Position numbers and translations under genes: made by a program
Notes under the pieces: model-generated
The model's input: only the letters and a program-made list of their open reading frames with translations
What the model was told of the DNA's origin: nothing
Databases searched by the model: none
NCBI GenBank assembly: GCA_027046265.1
Contig: JALTZF010000122.1
Span: forward strand, 1 to 35,491
Source of the DNA: Pyrodictiaceae archaeon
Lineage (GTDB): Archaea; Thermoproteota; Thermoprotei_A; Sulfolobales; Pyrodictiaceae
Length of the DNA: 35,491 bases
Direction of reading: 5' to 3'
Shown here: piece after piece, positions 9,076-19,061 of the stretch
Layout: every line of letters begins with the position of its first letter
Numbering within the stretch: position 1 is the stretch's first letter

Positions 9076-9993
9076 TCAGGGAGGAGGAGTCTTCGCTAAG
9101 ACCTCCTCAATAACATCCTCTACGCGAACCCCAGAAACCCTAGCCTCCGGCTTTAATATAATCCTATGGAGTAGCGAAGGCCAAGAAGCCTTCTTGACGT
9201 GGTCTGGTGTGACATGGCTAGACCCCTCTATTAGTGCTAGTGCGCGAGCAATCTGGGTCATAGCTATAGCAGCCCTCGGCGAAGCCCCCAAGAGGACTGC
9301 AGGGTGCTTCCTTGTCTCCTCAACAATAGCAGCTATGTAGTACTTGACATTCCTATCAACATGGATGCCCCATATCTTAGAGCGTGCTTCAATTAAGTCC
9401 TTTCTCGTTGCTACAGGCTTAAGGGGCCACTCCTCTATCGTCTTGAGCCGGTCAAGTATTTCCACCATCTCATCTATTGATGGATAACCAATAACTATCT
9501 TGGCCATAAACCTGTCGACTTGTGCCTCACTTAAGGGGTATACGCCTTCAAACTCTACCGGGTTCATGGTGGCTATGACTGTGAAGACTTCAGATAGCTT
9601 GTAAGTATTACCCCACACTGTTACTTGTCTCTCCTGCATTGCTTCAAGGAGTGCACTTTGCGTCTTGGGGCTTGCACGGTTAATCTCGTCGACAAGCACT
9701 ATGTCCGCAAATATTGGCCCTTTTTGGAAAACAAACTCTCCATCACGGTAGATGTATGTTCCTATAATATCGCTGGGCAGAAGATCTGGTGTAAACTGTA
9801 TCCTCTTAAAAACTAAGTTCATAGATGAAGCTATAGCCTTAGCTATTAGCGTCTTAGCAACACCAGGCACACCCTCTAGGAGCACGTGGCCACCAGCAAT
9901 CATAGTTGCAAGAATTAACTCTACTTCACTCTTCTTACCAACAATAACTCTTGAAACTTCGTCAATTACACGTCTAAGCAGCTCCAAGACCAA
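9076..9993 (-). CDS. MoxR-family AAA ATPase
   Basis: [74 protein letters not shown]. Confidence 0.95.
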   Translation of the reverse strand: MVLELLRRVIDEVSRVIVGKKSEVELILATMIAGGHVLLEGVPGVAKTLIAKAIASSMNLVFKRIQFTPDLLPSDIIGTYIYRDGEFVFQKGPIFADIVLVDEINRASPKTQSALLEAMQERQVTVWGNTYKLSEVFTVIATMNPVEFEGVYPLSEAQVDRFMAKIVIGYPSIDEMVEILDRLKTIEEWPLKPVATRKDLIEARSKIWGIHVDRNVKYYIAAIVEETRKHPAVLLGASPRAAIAMTQIARALALIEGSSHVTPDHVKKASWPSLLHRIILKPEARVSGVRVEDVIEEVLAKTPPP

Positions 9994-10096
9994 CCCCAGC
10001 CAAATACTAGCTTAAACCCGTTAGATACACCCTCAACATTGTCTTCTTGTTGTGGGGGCGTAAAACGCTTAACTATAAGCCCATATAAACTTTCTC

Positions 10097-11116
10097 TCAT
10101 TGCTTACTCTTCTTCGTCTGTGAACCCTTAGCAACTGCATCTATTACTTTTCTCAGATAAGTCTCTTCCTCATACCCAAACACTTCACGTCTTTTCCTTC
10201 TTTGGGGCAAGCCCAGTATTTTTAATGCGGCCAATGGGGGTACTAAGGCCAATACAGTGAGGAGGCGTGCAGGTGTCTCTGAGAGTAGAGAGCCAAGAGA
10301 ATAAGCAGCATATAATGTCATGTCTAGGAGTCTTGTCGTGAGCCTATTGGCTCTAAGTATCGTGTACTTCTTATATACAGTGTCCTCAATTATGAAGGTT
10401 TTTGATTTAGGAAACACCTCTTTGACTATTAAGAGTGCAGTGTTTCTAGTGGATGGGAAGCCGTACATCCCTCTTATCATGAAGTTTGCAAATATGCTCG
10501 AGTCGCCTATGACAAGCATACGGGAGCCCCGACTATTCTCGGCGAGGATAGCTACGGGAACTCTATTTTGCCCATTAGTAAACCAGCACAATACATTATA
10601 CCTATACCCCTCCATGGGCTCTACAACTTCTACACTTGAAACTTTTGTCGACAAGAAGACAAGCCCATTACTGCAGATTATCGGTACAATATAAGCATAC
10701 TCTCCACTTGCATCACTCCTTAACAGTAAGCGGCCAGTAACTTCTACGCCAGCAACCTCTCTAGAAAGGCTACTTGCTAACCCTGTCTCATCAGCTACTA
10801 GCACGTCTAGCCTGCCTTCACTATAGTGTCTCTTTATGACCTCAATAATAGGCCTGGATGGTGGGTAGTCAGGGCCAATCAAGACGTATACTGCTCTCTC
10901 ATTCTCCACTATATCTCCTATACTAGCCTCTGATGCAAAGTATACATTGTGTACAATACTATCAAGTAACCTCACAAAATCGAGGGAACCCGTTGGGAAG
11001 GGGTTGAGGGGGCTCGTAGACTCTACACCTACAACTTCAAGTATACTCCTGACATCTAGTAGTCCTAGAACCAATGCTACCGCTATAGTCAAGAGGAAGA
11101 ATTTACCTAGATTCAC
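10097..11116 (-). CDS. DUF4350-like membrane protein
   Basis: N-terminal TM, GATase-like middle, C-terminal TM; GTG start at 11116 preferred over the track start (11275), which overlaps the upstream gene by 173 bp. Confidence 0.55.
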   Translation of the reverse strand: MNLGKFFLLTIAVALVLGLLDVRSILEVVGVESTSPLNPFPTGSLDFVRLLDSIVHNVYFASEASIGDIVENERAVYVLIGPDYPPSRPIIEVIKRHYSEGRLDVLVADETGLASSLSREVAGVEVTGRLLLRSDASGEYAYIVPIICSNGLVFLSTKVSSVEVVEPMEGYRYNVLCWFTNGQNRVPVAILAENSRGSRMLVIGDSSIFANFMIRGMYGFPSTRNTALLIVKEVFPKSKTFIIEDTVYKKYTILRANRLTTRLLDMTLYAAYSLGSLLSETPARLLTVLALVPPLAALKILGLPQRRKRREVFGYEEETYLRKVIDAVAKGSQTKKSKQ

Positions 11117-11681
11117 TCTCCACAAGACTCCTAGCCTCCTCAACAATTTCTGGTGGGGGCTCTGCAGGAGAGTACACGTAACGGTTGTATATTCGAGCAA
11201 ACAACTCAATGCTATGGCCCAGAACAGTCTTAGCCCTTGAAGCAACTTCAGTAACAGTGTAGCCTCGTGGAACATAGACCCCTAGGCTTTGAAGCCTATG
11301 AAGGAGAGTCTTGTAGAGTCTTCTAAGCTCACGCTTAGTACCACTATAAATGTAGAACTGCTCAAGGTCATAAACAGCGGTAGCACCCAGGCCACGACCT
11401 CTCACATACACTGTACTACTCTTACCCTTCATCGACAACCAGTAGAGAAGAATGAAACCAGCCACAACAAGTACAGCAGCAAGCAAGAAGCCTAGAACGC
11501 TATGCACTGTACCTTGTTGTGTCTGGTTTGTAAGGCCATACACTTGGACTGCCTCTGTAAAGTTGTACTCAACACGGCTATGATTACCTGCTAAGAGTTC
11601 ACGTATCATCTGCGCTAAACCTGTTCTCCCGCCAGGCACAAGGTGCTGAGGTGTATCTATAATAGCCAAGACATCCTGCAC
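11103..11681 (-). CDS. DUF4129-domain membrane protein
   Basis: Single TM followed by LRRLYKTLLHRLQSLGVYVPRGYTVTEVASRA..., typical of MoxR/DUF58 loci. Confidence 0.6.
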   Translation of the reverse strand: MQDVLAIIDTPQHLVPGGRTGLAQMIRELLAGNHSRVEYNFTEAVQVYGLTNQTQQGTVHSVLGFLLAAVLVVAGFILLYWLSMKGKSSTVYVRGRGLGATAVYDLEQFYIYSGTKRELRRLYKTLLHRLQSLGVYVPRGYTVTEVASRAKTVLGHSIELFARIYNRYVYSPAEPPPEIVEEARSLVESESR

Positions 11682-11744
11682 CGTCGAGTTATCCTGAGCC
11701 TCCAGGGTAAGACTATACTATGCCCAGGGGCTTAACTTAAGTAC

Positions 11745-12572
11745 TTGGCTCCTAGTGGTGGAGATCTGTTGCCTAGCATAGTAGCCTACATTCTTGCCGG
11801 CGGGATGGGGAGGAGGTTTGGTGGGGACAAGATCCTAGCCATAGTTGATGGCTACACGGCGATACACCATATAGCTACAACTGCATGGGAGGCTGGCGCA
11901 GAGGCAGTTTATGTTGTCACAAAGAATGAAAGAAGATGCAAACTCTACACTGCAGCCGCTAAGCTCACAGGATGCATATACGACTCTGGGGTAGTAGGCG
12001 AAGGCCCTGCTGACGGATTCTATACAGCAATAAGCCACGCTGCTAGTACTGGAGCAAAGAGAGCTATCATCCTGCCGGGTGACGAGCCCTGGCTTACACC
12101 CCGGATAGTAGAGTGGCTATACTATGGTCTTGGCTTAGCCTCTGCTGTGACAGTATTATACCAGGACGGCTTTATAGAAAGCCTAATGGCAGGCATTGAC
12201 ACGAGCTATGCAGCAGAAGTATTAGTGCTCGTCAAGAGGCTAGCAGGAATAAGAGGCTACGCTAGGCCATGCGACTACTATCGTTTGTCTACCAGAGTTG
12301 CACTAATAGGCTCCTCTATCCCAGCCTACTCTGCCACATTCTTTGCTGACATCAATACTAGGGAAAATGTCAGGGCCAGAAAGCCAAAGAATAAGCTGGG
12401 AGGAAAAAGAATCATATTATTTACTTCGCCACTACGCCAAGGCCTTGAGAGCGGTGGCTTATGTAGAGTACTTGAGGAAGAGGAGAAGCTCTATACCTCC
12501 CTAGGACTATTACACTTCAAGTTAAAAGCTTCTAAGGACTACTACCTCGTCTGTTCTAAGAAGAAAGAATAA
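11745..12572 (+). CDS. MobA-like nucleotidyltransferase (molybdenum cofactor guanylyltransferase family)
   Basis: VAYILAGGMGRRFGGDKILAIVDG and IILPGDEPWLTPRIVEWL; start may be downstream at TTG 11772. Confidence 0.7.
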   Translation: MAPSGGDLLPSIVAYILAGGMGRRFGGDKILAIVDGYTAIHHIATTAWEAGAEAVYVVTKNERRCKLYTAAAKLTGCIYDSGVVGEGPADGFYTAISHAASTGAKRAIILPGDEPWLTPRIVEWLYYGLGLASAVTVLYQDGFIESLMAGIDTSYAAEVLVLVKRLAGIRGYARPCDYYRLSTRVALIGSSIPAYSATFFADINTRENVRARKPKNKLGGKRIILFTSPLRQGLESGGLCRVLEEEEKLYTSLGLLHFKLKASKDYYLVCSKKKE

Positions 12573-12594
12573 TAGTGATGCAGCAACTCATGGC

Positions 12595-15315
12595 TCACCT
12601 ATTTTGCTTATTCCCCTTACATTGTTTAACCATGTTTCTTAAGACATACCTTAGTATACCGCCGTGACGATAGTACTCTACCTCTACTGGTGTGTCAAGT
12701 CGTGCTACTACCTTGAACTCTATTATTGTGCCATCGGGTCTTCTAGCGCGTACTGTCACTATCTTGCGTGGATACAAGCCTTCCTTTATGCCGATAATAT
12801 CATATACCTCGTCTCCCCTAAGGCCTAGCTTCTCAGCATTCTCACCAGGCATGAATTGTAGTGGTAGTATGCCCATTCCGACAAGGTTGCTGCGGTGTAT
12901 GCGCTCAAAGCTCTCAGCAATGACCGCTTTTACTCCTAGGAGGTAGGGGCCCTTAGCCGCCCAGTCACGGCTACTCCCTGCACCATACTGCTTTCCGGCT
13001 ATGACTATTAGCGGTATGCCCTGCTCTTGATACCTCATTGCTGCCTCGTAGACAGTCATTACTTCGCCTGTTGGCCAGTAGACTGTGTACCCACCTTCAC
13101 GGTCTACGAGGAGATTCCTTATCTTTGGGTTAGCGAAGGTACCCCTCATCATTACTTCGTGGTTACCCCTCCTAGCGCCATACGTGCCGAACTCGCTGGG
13201 CTTAACACCGTGCTCTACTAGGTATTTACCTGCAGGACTATCCTCTGGTATGGCGCCAGCCGGTGAGATGTGATCTGTTGTTACTCTGTTACCGAGCATT
13301 AGTAGTACTCTTGCACCAATAATGTCTTCTAGCTCTGGAGGCTCAAGACCCATGTCTTCGAAGAATGGTGGCTTACGTATGAACGTTGAGGCTGGATCCC
13401 ATGGGTAGAGTTCACCGCTCGGCGCTTCTAGACTCTCCCACTCACGTGTGCCCTTGTATATGTCCTTGTACTTCTCCTTGTAGAGTTCTGGGTTAACGTG
13501 TTCCTGGATAAGTTTCTTGATTTCGGCTGTACTTGGCCACACATCTTTCAAGTATACAGGCTCACCGTTTGGAGTATAGCCTATCGGCTCGCTGTATGGG
13601 TCCCAGTTCATTGTACCCTTTACCGCGTAGGCGACAACCAGCGGCGGTGATGCTAGGTAGTTTCCTCTTGTGAGCGGGTGTGTGCGACCGAGGAAGTTAC
13701 GGTTACCACTCAATACTGAGACGGCGAAGAGGCCTGCCTCCTTTATAGCCTTCGTAACAGGTTCTGGTAGTGGTCCACTATTGCCTATACATGTCATACA
13801 GCCGAAGCCTACTACGTGGAAGCGGAGCGCCTCCAGGTACGACATGAGACCGCTACGCTTCAAGTAGTCTACAACAACACGGCTACCAGGAGAGAAGCTT
13901 GTCTTAACCCACGGCTTTACAGTGAGGCCCTTCTCTACAGCCCTCTTTGCTAGGAGGCCTGCTGCGAGTACTACATGTGGGTTGCTCGTGTTTGTACAGC
14001 TCGTTATTGATGCTATGACTACTGCACCATGATCCAAGCTGGCCTTTAGACCCTCAACCTCGATTTCTACTGGTGTAGACACAACCACGCCACGCTTCTT
14101 GGCTTCTTCAAGGTACTTCTTGAGCACCTTGTTAAACTCTTCTTTCGCCTTAGCAAGAGGTATCCGGTCTTCTGGGTGTGCAGGACCCGCTATTGATGGC
14201 TCAACACTTGAAAGATCGAATTCCAACTTGACACTATAACTTGGTTCATTCTCTCCTGTATAGTAGAGGTGTTGGAGCCGTGTATACCACTCCACAAGGG
14301 CTACATGCTCGTCACTCCTACCCGTCAACTTGAGGAATGAGAGTGTCTCATTGTCGACAGGGAAGAACCCAGTAGTGCTTCCATACTCTGGGGCCATGTT
14401 AGCTATTGTTGTACGGTCAAAGGCTAGTAGGTGTTTGAGGCCTGGCCCGTAGAACTCGACAAACTTGCCAACAGTATCAGCTTTCTTCCTAAGGAACTCT
14501 GTTATTGCTAAGACTATGTCTGTAGGGGTCACACCCTCGCGGGGCTCACCAACAAGCTTGACGCCGATGACTTCTGGTAATACCATGTAGTATGGCTGAC
14601 CCAGCATGACAGACTCTACTTCTATGCCGCCAGCACCCCATCCAAGCACACCAATACCATTAACCATTGTTGTATGAGAATCAGCGCCTATTACTGTGTC
14701 CGGGAAGGCCACCTTCTCGCCATTGATCTCCCTTACATCGACAACTTTTGCTAGGTACTCAACGTTGACTTGATGTATTATCCCCTTGCCGGGCGGGACT
14801 ACTCGGAGGTTCTTGAATGCTTGCTGTGCCCACTTGAGGAACTTGTATCGCTCACGGTAGCGGCGGAACTCTAGGGCCATGTTTTTCACTATAGCATCAC
14901 TAGTACCATAGTAGTCAACTATTATGCTGTGATCTATAACTAGGTGTGTCGGTATAACGGCGTCAACGATCTTGGGCGGACAACCAAGCTCTGCTGCTTT
15001 ATCCCTCATAGCTGCTAAGTCTACTACTGCTGGTACACCAGTGTAGTCTTGGAGTAGTGCTCTTGAAGGCATGAATGGTACTACTTTCTCCCCAGCACCG
15101 TTAGGCCATGAGGCAACATTCTTCACGTCATCCTCGGTGACGAGGAAGCCATCATGGTTTCGTAGCACGTTCTCGAGGAGGACACGGATGGTGTAAGGTA
15201 ACCTATCTATCTTTGTTAAACCTATCTCCTCAAGCCGATCCAGAAGATAAACTGCTACACGGCCCACTGGGCTGTCGAGTACTTCCCTCGCGCCAAACGG
15301 GTCTTTTTTCGCCAA
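12595..15315 (-). CDS. acnA: Aconitate hydratase, AcnA type
   Basis: GADSHTTMVNGIGVLGWGAGGIEVE, ITSCTNTSNP, GFGCMTCIGNSGPL, GNRVTTDHISPAGAI, GKQYGAGSSRDWAAKG. Confidence 0.97.
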   Translation of the reverse strand: MAKKDPFGAREVLDSPVGRVAVYLLDRLEEIGLTKIDRLPYTIRVLLENVLRNHDGFLVTEDDVKNVASWPNGAGEKVVPFMPSRALLQDYTGVPAVVDLAAMRDKAAELGCPPKIVDAVIPTHLVIDHSIIVDYYGTSDAIVKNMALEFRRYRERYKFLKWAQQAFKNLRVVPPGKGIIHQVNVEYLAKVVDVREINGEKVAFPDTVIGADSHTTMVNGIGVLGWGAGGIEVESVMLGQPYYMVLPEVIGVKLVGEPREGVTPTDIVLAITEFLRKKADTVGKFVEFYGPGLKHLLAFDRTTIANMAPEYGSTTGFFPVDNETLSFLKLTGRSDEHVALVEWYTRLQHLYYTGENEPSYSVKLEFDLSSVEPSIAGPAHPEDRIPLAKAKEEFNKVLKKYLEEAKKRGVVVSTPVEIEVEGLKASLDHGAVVIASITSCTNTSNPHVVLAAGLLAKRAVEKGLTVKPWVKTSFSPGSRVVVDYLKRSGLMSYLEALRFHVVGFGCMTCIGNSGPLPEPVTKAIKEAGLFAVSVLSGNRNFLGRTHPLTRGNYLASPPLVVAYAVKGTMNWDPYSEPIGYTPNGEPVYLKDVWPSTAEIKKLIQEHVNPELYKEKYKDIYKGTREWESLEAPSGELYPWDPASTFIRKPPFFEDMGLEPPELEDIIGARVLLMLGNRVTTDHISPAGAIPEDSPAGKYLVEHGVKPSEFGTYGARRGNHEVMMRGTFANPKIRNLLVDREGGYTVYWPTGEVMTVYEAAMRYQEQGIPLIVIAGKQYGAGSSRDWAAKGPYLLGVKAVIAESFERIHRSNLVGMGILPLQFMPGENAEKLGLRGDEVYDIIGIKEGLYPRKIVTVRARRPDGTIIEFKVVARLDTPVEVEYYRHGGILRYVLRNMVKQCKGNKQNR

Positions 15316-15419
15316 TACACATCATCTCCTTTGCACGTTAAAGAGAGACAGCTGAGCTAGTGTTGAAGTGTATGTGTAGACATGGCAAATATGAGAAGAA
15401 AAGAGAGATGCATTGAGTT

Positions 15420-16709
15420 TTAGGGCTTCATCTCGCGTAGATACTGTATGAGTACCTCAGTGTACTCGCTTGTTCTTAGCGGCTTCACGTCCTTCATGTG
15501 CCTGGCAAGATCTTGTGTGACTTTCTTCTCCTTTATAGCCCTCTTGATAGCCTCTCTAATCATTTGTGCTGCCTCCTTCCAGCCTAGCATGGCTTCGAGG
15601 AGTAGTGCGCCACTGAGTATTTCTGCTGTCGGGTTTGCTAGGTCTTTGCCAGCATACTTCGGTGCTGTGCCGTGCACGGGCTCTGCGACTGCCATGAAGT
15701 CGCCAGCATTCATGCCTGCCGCCATGCCTATACCGCCGACAAGAGCGTTTGCCTCATCACTTATGTAGTCTCCGTTGACGTTTGGTGTGACTATTACCTC
15801 GTAGTCCCAGGGCCTAGTTATTATCTGCTGAAGCATGTTGTCTGCTATACGGTCATTGACTAGTATCTTACCCTCCGGGAGCTTGCCACCATACTTCTCG
15901 TATAGCTCCTGCTCAGTCACAACATAGTCACGGAACTCCTTCAGGGCAACCTCGTAGGCCCACTCACGGAATGCACCCTCAGTGTACTTCATTATGTTGC
16001 CTTTATGCATTATTGTCACAATCTTGTTACCATGATCTATAGCCCATCTAAGCGCCTTCCTCATTATCCTATGAGTGGCAAACCTCGAGATAGGCTTAAG
16101 ACCAATACCAGCATCCTCTCTTAGCACAATACCGAATTCACGCTTCAAGAACTCTCGTAGCTTCTTGGCCTCAGGGCTGTCCGCAGGCCATTCAATGCCC
16201 GCATAGAGGTCTTCTGTGTTCTCACGAAATATGACAAAATTGTCGTGCTCTGCATAGCAGTGGGGGGCTGGCTGGCCAAGATAGTAGACTGGCCTAATGT
16301 TAGCGTATAAGTCGAGGGCTTGTCGGATAGCCACGTTAAGGCTGCGATAACCGCCACCCACGGGCGTTTCAAGGGGCCCCTTTAAGGCTACAAGAGTATA
16401 CCTTATGCCATTAAGCGTGTCTTCGGGCAAGAGTTCACCATAGATCTTCATCGCTTTATGTCCAGCATAGAGCTCCCACCATACTATCCTCCTCCTACCA
16501 CCATACGCCACCTCAACAGCAGCGTCAATAACTCTTCTTGCAGCAGCCACAATCTCAGGCCCTATACCGTCACCCTCGATATAAGCTACAATAGGCTTAT
16601 CAGGAACAACAAGCTTGCCGTCAACAACCTTTATACGTTCACCCTCTTCAGGAGGCTTGACACGCTTAAACCTGGGCTCAAACCCCTCAACACTGTCTAT
16701 TCCGGCCAA
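15420..16709 (-). CDS. icd: Isocitrate dehydrogenase, NADP-type
   Basis: IEGDGIGPEI, YANIRPVYYL, FRENTEDLYAGIEW, NGDYISDEANALVGG, HGTAPKYAGKDLANPTAEI. Confidence 0.96.
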   Translation of the reverse strand: MAGIDSVEGFEPRFKRVKPPEEGERIKVVDGKLVVPDKPIVAYIEGDGIGPEIVAAARRVIDAAVEVAYGGRRRIVWWELYAGHKAMKIYGELLPEDTLNGIRYTLVALKGPLETPVGGGYRSLNVAIRQALDLYANIRPVYYLGQPAPHCYAEHDNFVIFRENTEDLYAGIEWPADSPEAKKLREFLKREFGIVLREDAGIGLKPISRFATHRIMRKALRWAIDHGNKIVTIMHKGNIMKYTEGAFREWAYEVALKEFRDYVVTEQELYEKYGGKLPEGKILVNDRIADNMLQQIITRPWDYEVIVTPNVNGDYISDEANALVGGIGMAAGMNAGDFMAVAEPVHGTAPKYAGKDLANPTAEILSGALLLEAMLGWKEAAQMIREAIKRAIKEKKVTQDLARHMKDVKPLRTSEYTEVLIQYLREMKP

Positions 16710-16843
16710 AGGCCTTACACCCCTCTACCAGTTAGCCGTATCGTAGCTAGCGTGTCTAGCCTTTAAATTAAAAATGGGTTTATAGGGGAGAGGAGGAGCT
16801 CTAGTTCTCTCACTTAGCACAACATAGCTAAGCTCTAGAAGGT

Positions 16844-16855
16844 GGCGCTAGCGCC
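16844..16855. repeat. 12-bp perfect palindrome spanning the citrate synthase stop codon
   Basis: GGCGCTAGCGCC, extended by GGTG/CACC arms. Confidence 0.6.
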
Positions 16856-18053
16856 GACACCTCTCTTCTATAGGCATGTACTTAAACCCAGTTGGGCCAA
16901 CATATTCCTCCTTCGGCCTTATTATCCTATTATGGGTTACTTGTTCTATGTAGTGTGCTGTCCACCCGACAACACGTGCTATCGCGAAGATTGGTGTGTA
17001 GAGGTCTTTTGGTATGCCAAGCACATGGTATAGTGCGGCTGTGTAGAGGTCAACATTGCTCGGTATCCTTTTCAGCTCCCACATAGCTTTCTCAAGCTCG
17101 TCTATCATTGCAAGGAACTTCCTTGCCTCGGGATTGTACTCAGCAAGCTTTGACAGCCACTCTCTTAGCACGTCTGTACGTGGGTCATGCACCTTGTATA
17201 CCCTATGGCCAAACCCCATAACCTTCTCTTTCTTCTTAAGCTTCTCTTCAACATATGCTCTAGCCTTCTCGGGCTCACCTATTTCAAGCATCATCTCTAG
17301 AGCACGCTGGTTAGCGCCACCGTGGAGTGGGCCCTTGAGCGCACCTATGGCACCTGCTACAGCAGAATACATGTCACTTAGTGTTGAAGCTATCACCCTA
17401 TTGGTGAATGTTGAAGCGTTGAAGCCGTGATCCATGTAAAGGACTAGGCTTGACTCGAATGCTCTCACTTCAATGTCTCCTGGCACTATGCCCCCGCCAA
17501 GTATCATGCGTAGCACGTCTCCTGCATGGCGAAGACTCTGGTCAGGCTTGATCTCGTTACCATACCTTGAGAGATGCCATCCATTAGCAAATATTACTGG
17601 TAGCTTTGCTATTATCCTAATAGCCCTATCATAAAGTGCATCCCTACTCATATTATCGGGATCTGGGTCGTACATGCCTAGTAGTAGTACACCAAAAGCA
17701 CCATAGTACATGGGGTGTGTTATCGGCACAGTCTTGAGCGCATCAATGAGTTTTGTTGGTATCCACCTCTCACTATTGAGCTTCTTACTGAACTCCTTGA
17801 GTTCCTCCTCGCATGGGAGTTCGCCGTAAAGTATGAGGTAAGCTGCTTCCTCGAAGCTTGCATGTTTGCCTATGTCGCTTATAAGGTAGCCCCTATAGAT
17901 TGTCTCCTTTCCTTCTGGGTCAACACCCGATATCGTTGTCTGGTCTATTATGACGTTTGCGAGGCCTTTAGGCACACGTACAAACTCTCTTCCCTCACGC
18001 ACAACTTTTTCACAGAGCGTTGTAGACATTCGGTTGTCCCTCCCCTCACGCAA
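16848..18053 (-). CDS. gltA: Citrate synthase
   Basis: YRGYLISDI, GPLHGGANQRALEMM, VMGFGHRVYKVHDPR, RVVGWTAHYIEQVTHNRIIRP. Confidence 0.96.
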   Translation of the reverse strand: MREGRDNRMSTTLCEKVVREGREFVRVPKGLANVIIDQTTISGVDPEGKETIYRGYLISDIGKHASFEEAAYLILYGELPCEEELKEFSKKLNSERWIPTKLIDALKTVPITHPMYYGAFGVLLLGMYDPDPDNMSRDALYDRAIRIIAKLPVIFANGWHLSRYGNEIKPDQSLRHAGDVLRMILGGGIVPGDIEVRAFESSLVLYMDHGFNASTFTNRVIASTLSDMYSAVAGAIGALKGPLHGGANQRALEMMLEIGEPEKARAYVEEKLKKKEKVMGFGHRVYKVHDPRTDVLREWLSKLAEYNPEARKFLAMIDELEKAMWELKRIPSNVDLYTAALYHVLGIPKDLYTPIFAIARVVGWTAHYIEQVTHNRIIRPKEEYVGPTGFKYMPIEERCRR

Positions 18054-18247
18054 GTACCTCCGCGTATCATCCTACATTATTAACACCGCTTATAATTGTA
18101 GTTGTTAGTTGAACACATAAAATACTATTCATAGAACTATTCATAATTAATACTGATAATACAACCGTATAACGTCTCACATAAAATAATAATTTCAGCC
18201 CATAAAAATTAAGCGGGAAACTAAAGGAGAGTTATCCAAACTATTCC

Positions 18248-18955
18248 TTAAATAATTTCTATATTGTCACAGCTGTACCACCCAAGCACCCTTAGTAGCC
18301 GTTGAACCTCAGCCACTGTACTTCTTAGCCTAACTGTATCCACTCCCGGAACTCCAGCTGCTATTATGAGAACACATCTTGTCTCTGGCCTAACCATAGT
18401 TACTCTGGAGTCCCTATGTGGGTACAAGTGCATAACTACGCCACGACTATCAATCATGATCGGTGTGCTAGCAGGTACTCTCTCTTCTTTCCCTCCAATA
18501 GGCTCAAAGACCTCGTTTCCAGTAGCTAATACTATGCGTGCTGGCGGAGTGAACTGTTCAAGGTCATAGATGCCTACTGGTATGAGATGCTTCGCTGAAG
18601 CTATGTTTCCAGCATCTACTACGGGGTTTATCTTTGGCCACTTGCCACGCAGAAGCCTACGCACAAGTGCCTCGCTACTAGGCCTAGTTTTTGTTGGATC
18701 TATCCCTATACGCCAATAGAAGTCACGGTATGCCCTCACTACTGGGTCGTTCTTTAAGTTTTCAAGTGTATACTTTGACTTGATCTCTTCCCGGAGCCTC
18801 TCTGCTTCAGCTTCAAGCTCGCTATCATCAAGCTCTCCTACTGGCACACCCCAGGACACGCTATACGCTAGCCTGACTCCAAGTCTTCTCGCGTCATCAC
18901 CTACAATAACTAGCTCCTTTAGAGAGCTACAGTAGACACTGCACTCGCCTGACAC
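18248..18955 (-). CDS. Stand-alone B3/B4 (PheT-like tRNA-editing) domain protein
   Basis: VVRAYRDFYWRIGIDPTKTRPSSEALVRRLLRGKWPKINPVVDAGNIASAKHLIPVGIYDLEQF pattern. Confidence 0.8.
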   Translation of the reverse strand: MSGECSVYCSSLKELVIVGDDARRLGVRLAYSVSWGVPVGELDDSELEAEAERLREEIKSKYTLENLKNDPVVRAYRDFYWRIGIDPTKTRPSSEALVRRLLRGKWPKINPVVDAGNIASAKHLIPVGIYDLEQFTPPARIVLATGNEVFEPIGGKEERVPASTPIMIDSRGVVMHLYPHRDSRVTMVRPETRCVLIIAAGVPGVDTVRLRSTVAEVQRLLRVLGWYSCDNIEII

Positions 18956-19061
18956 TGTGCCACCCCCTGCAGGCTACACTACGTTCTGCTAAAGATTAAA
19001 GCATCTAAGCTAAGCTAAATTACGCCAGTCTAGAAAGAGGGGAAATCCTGGAGAAATCGGC

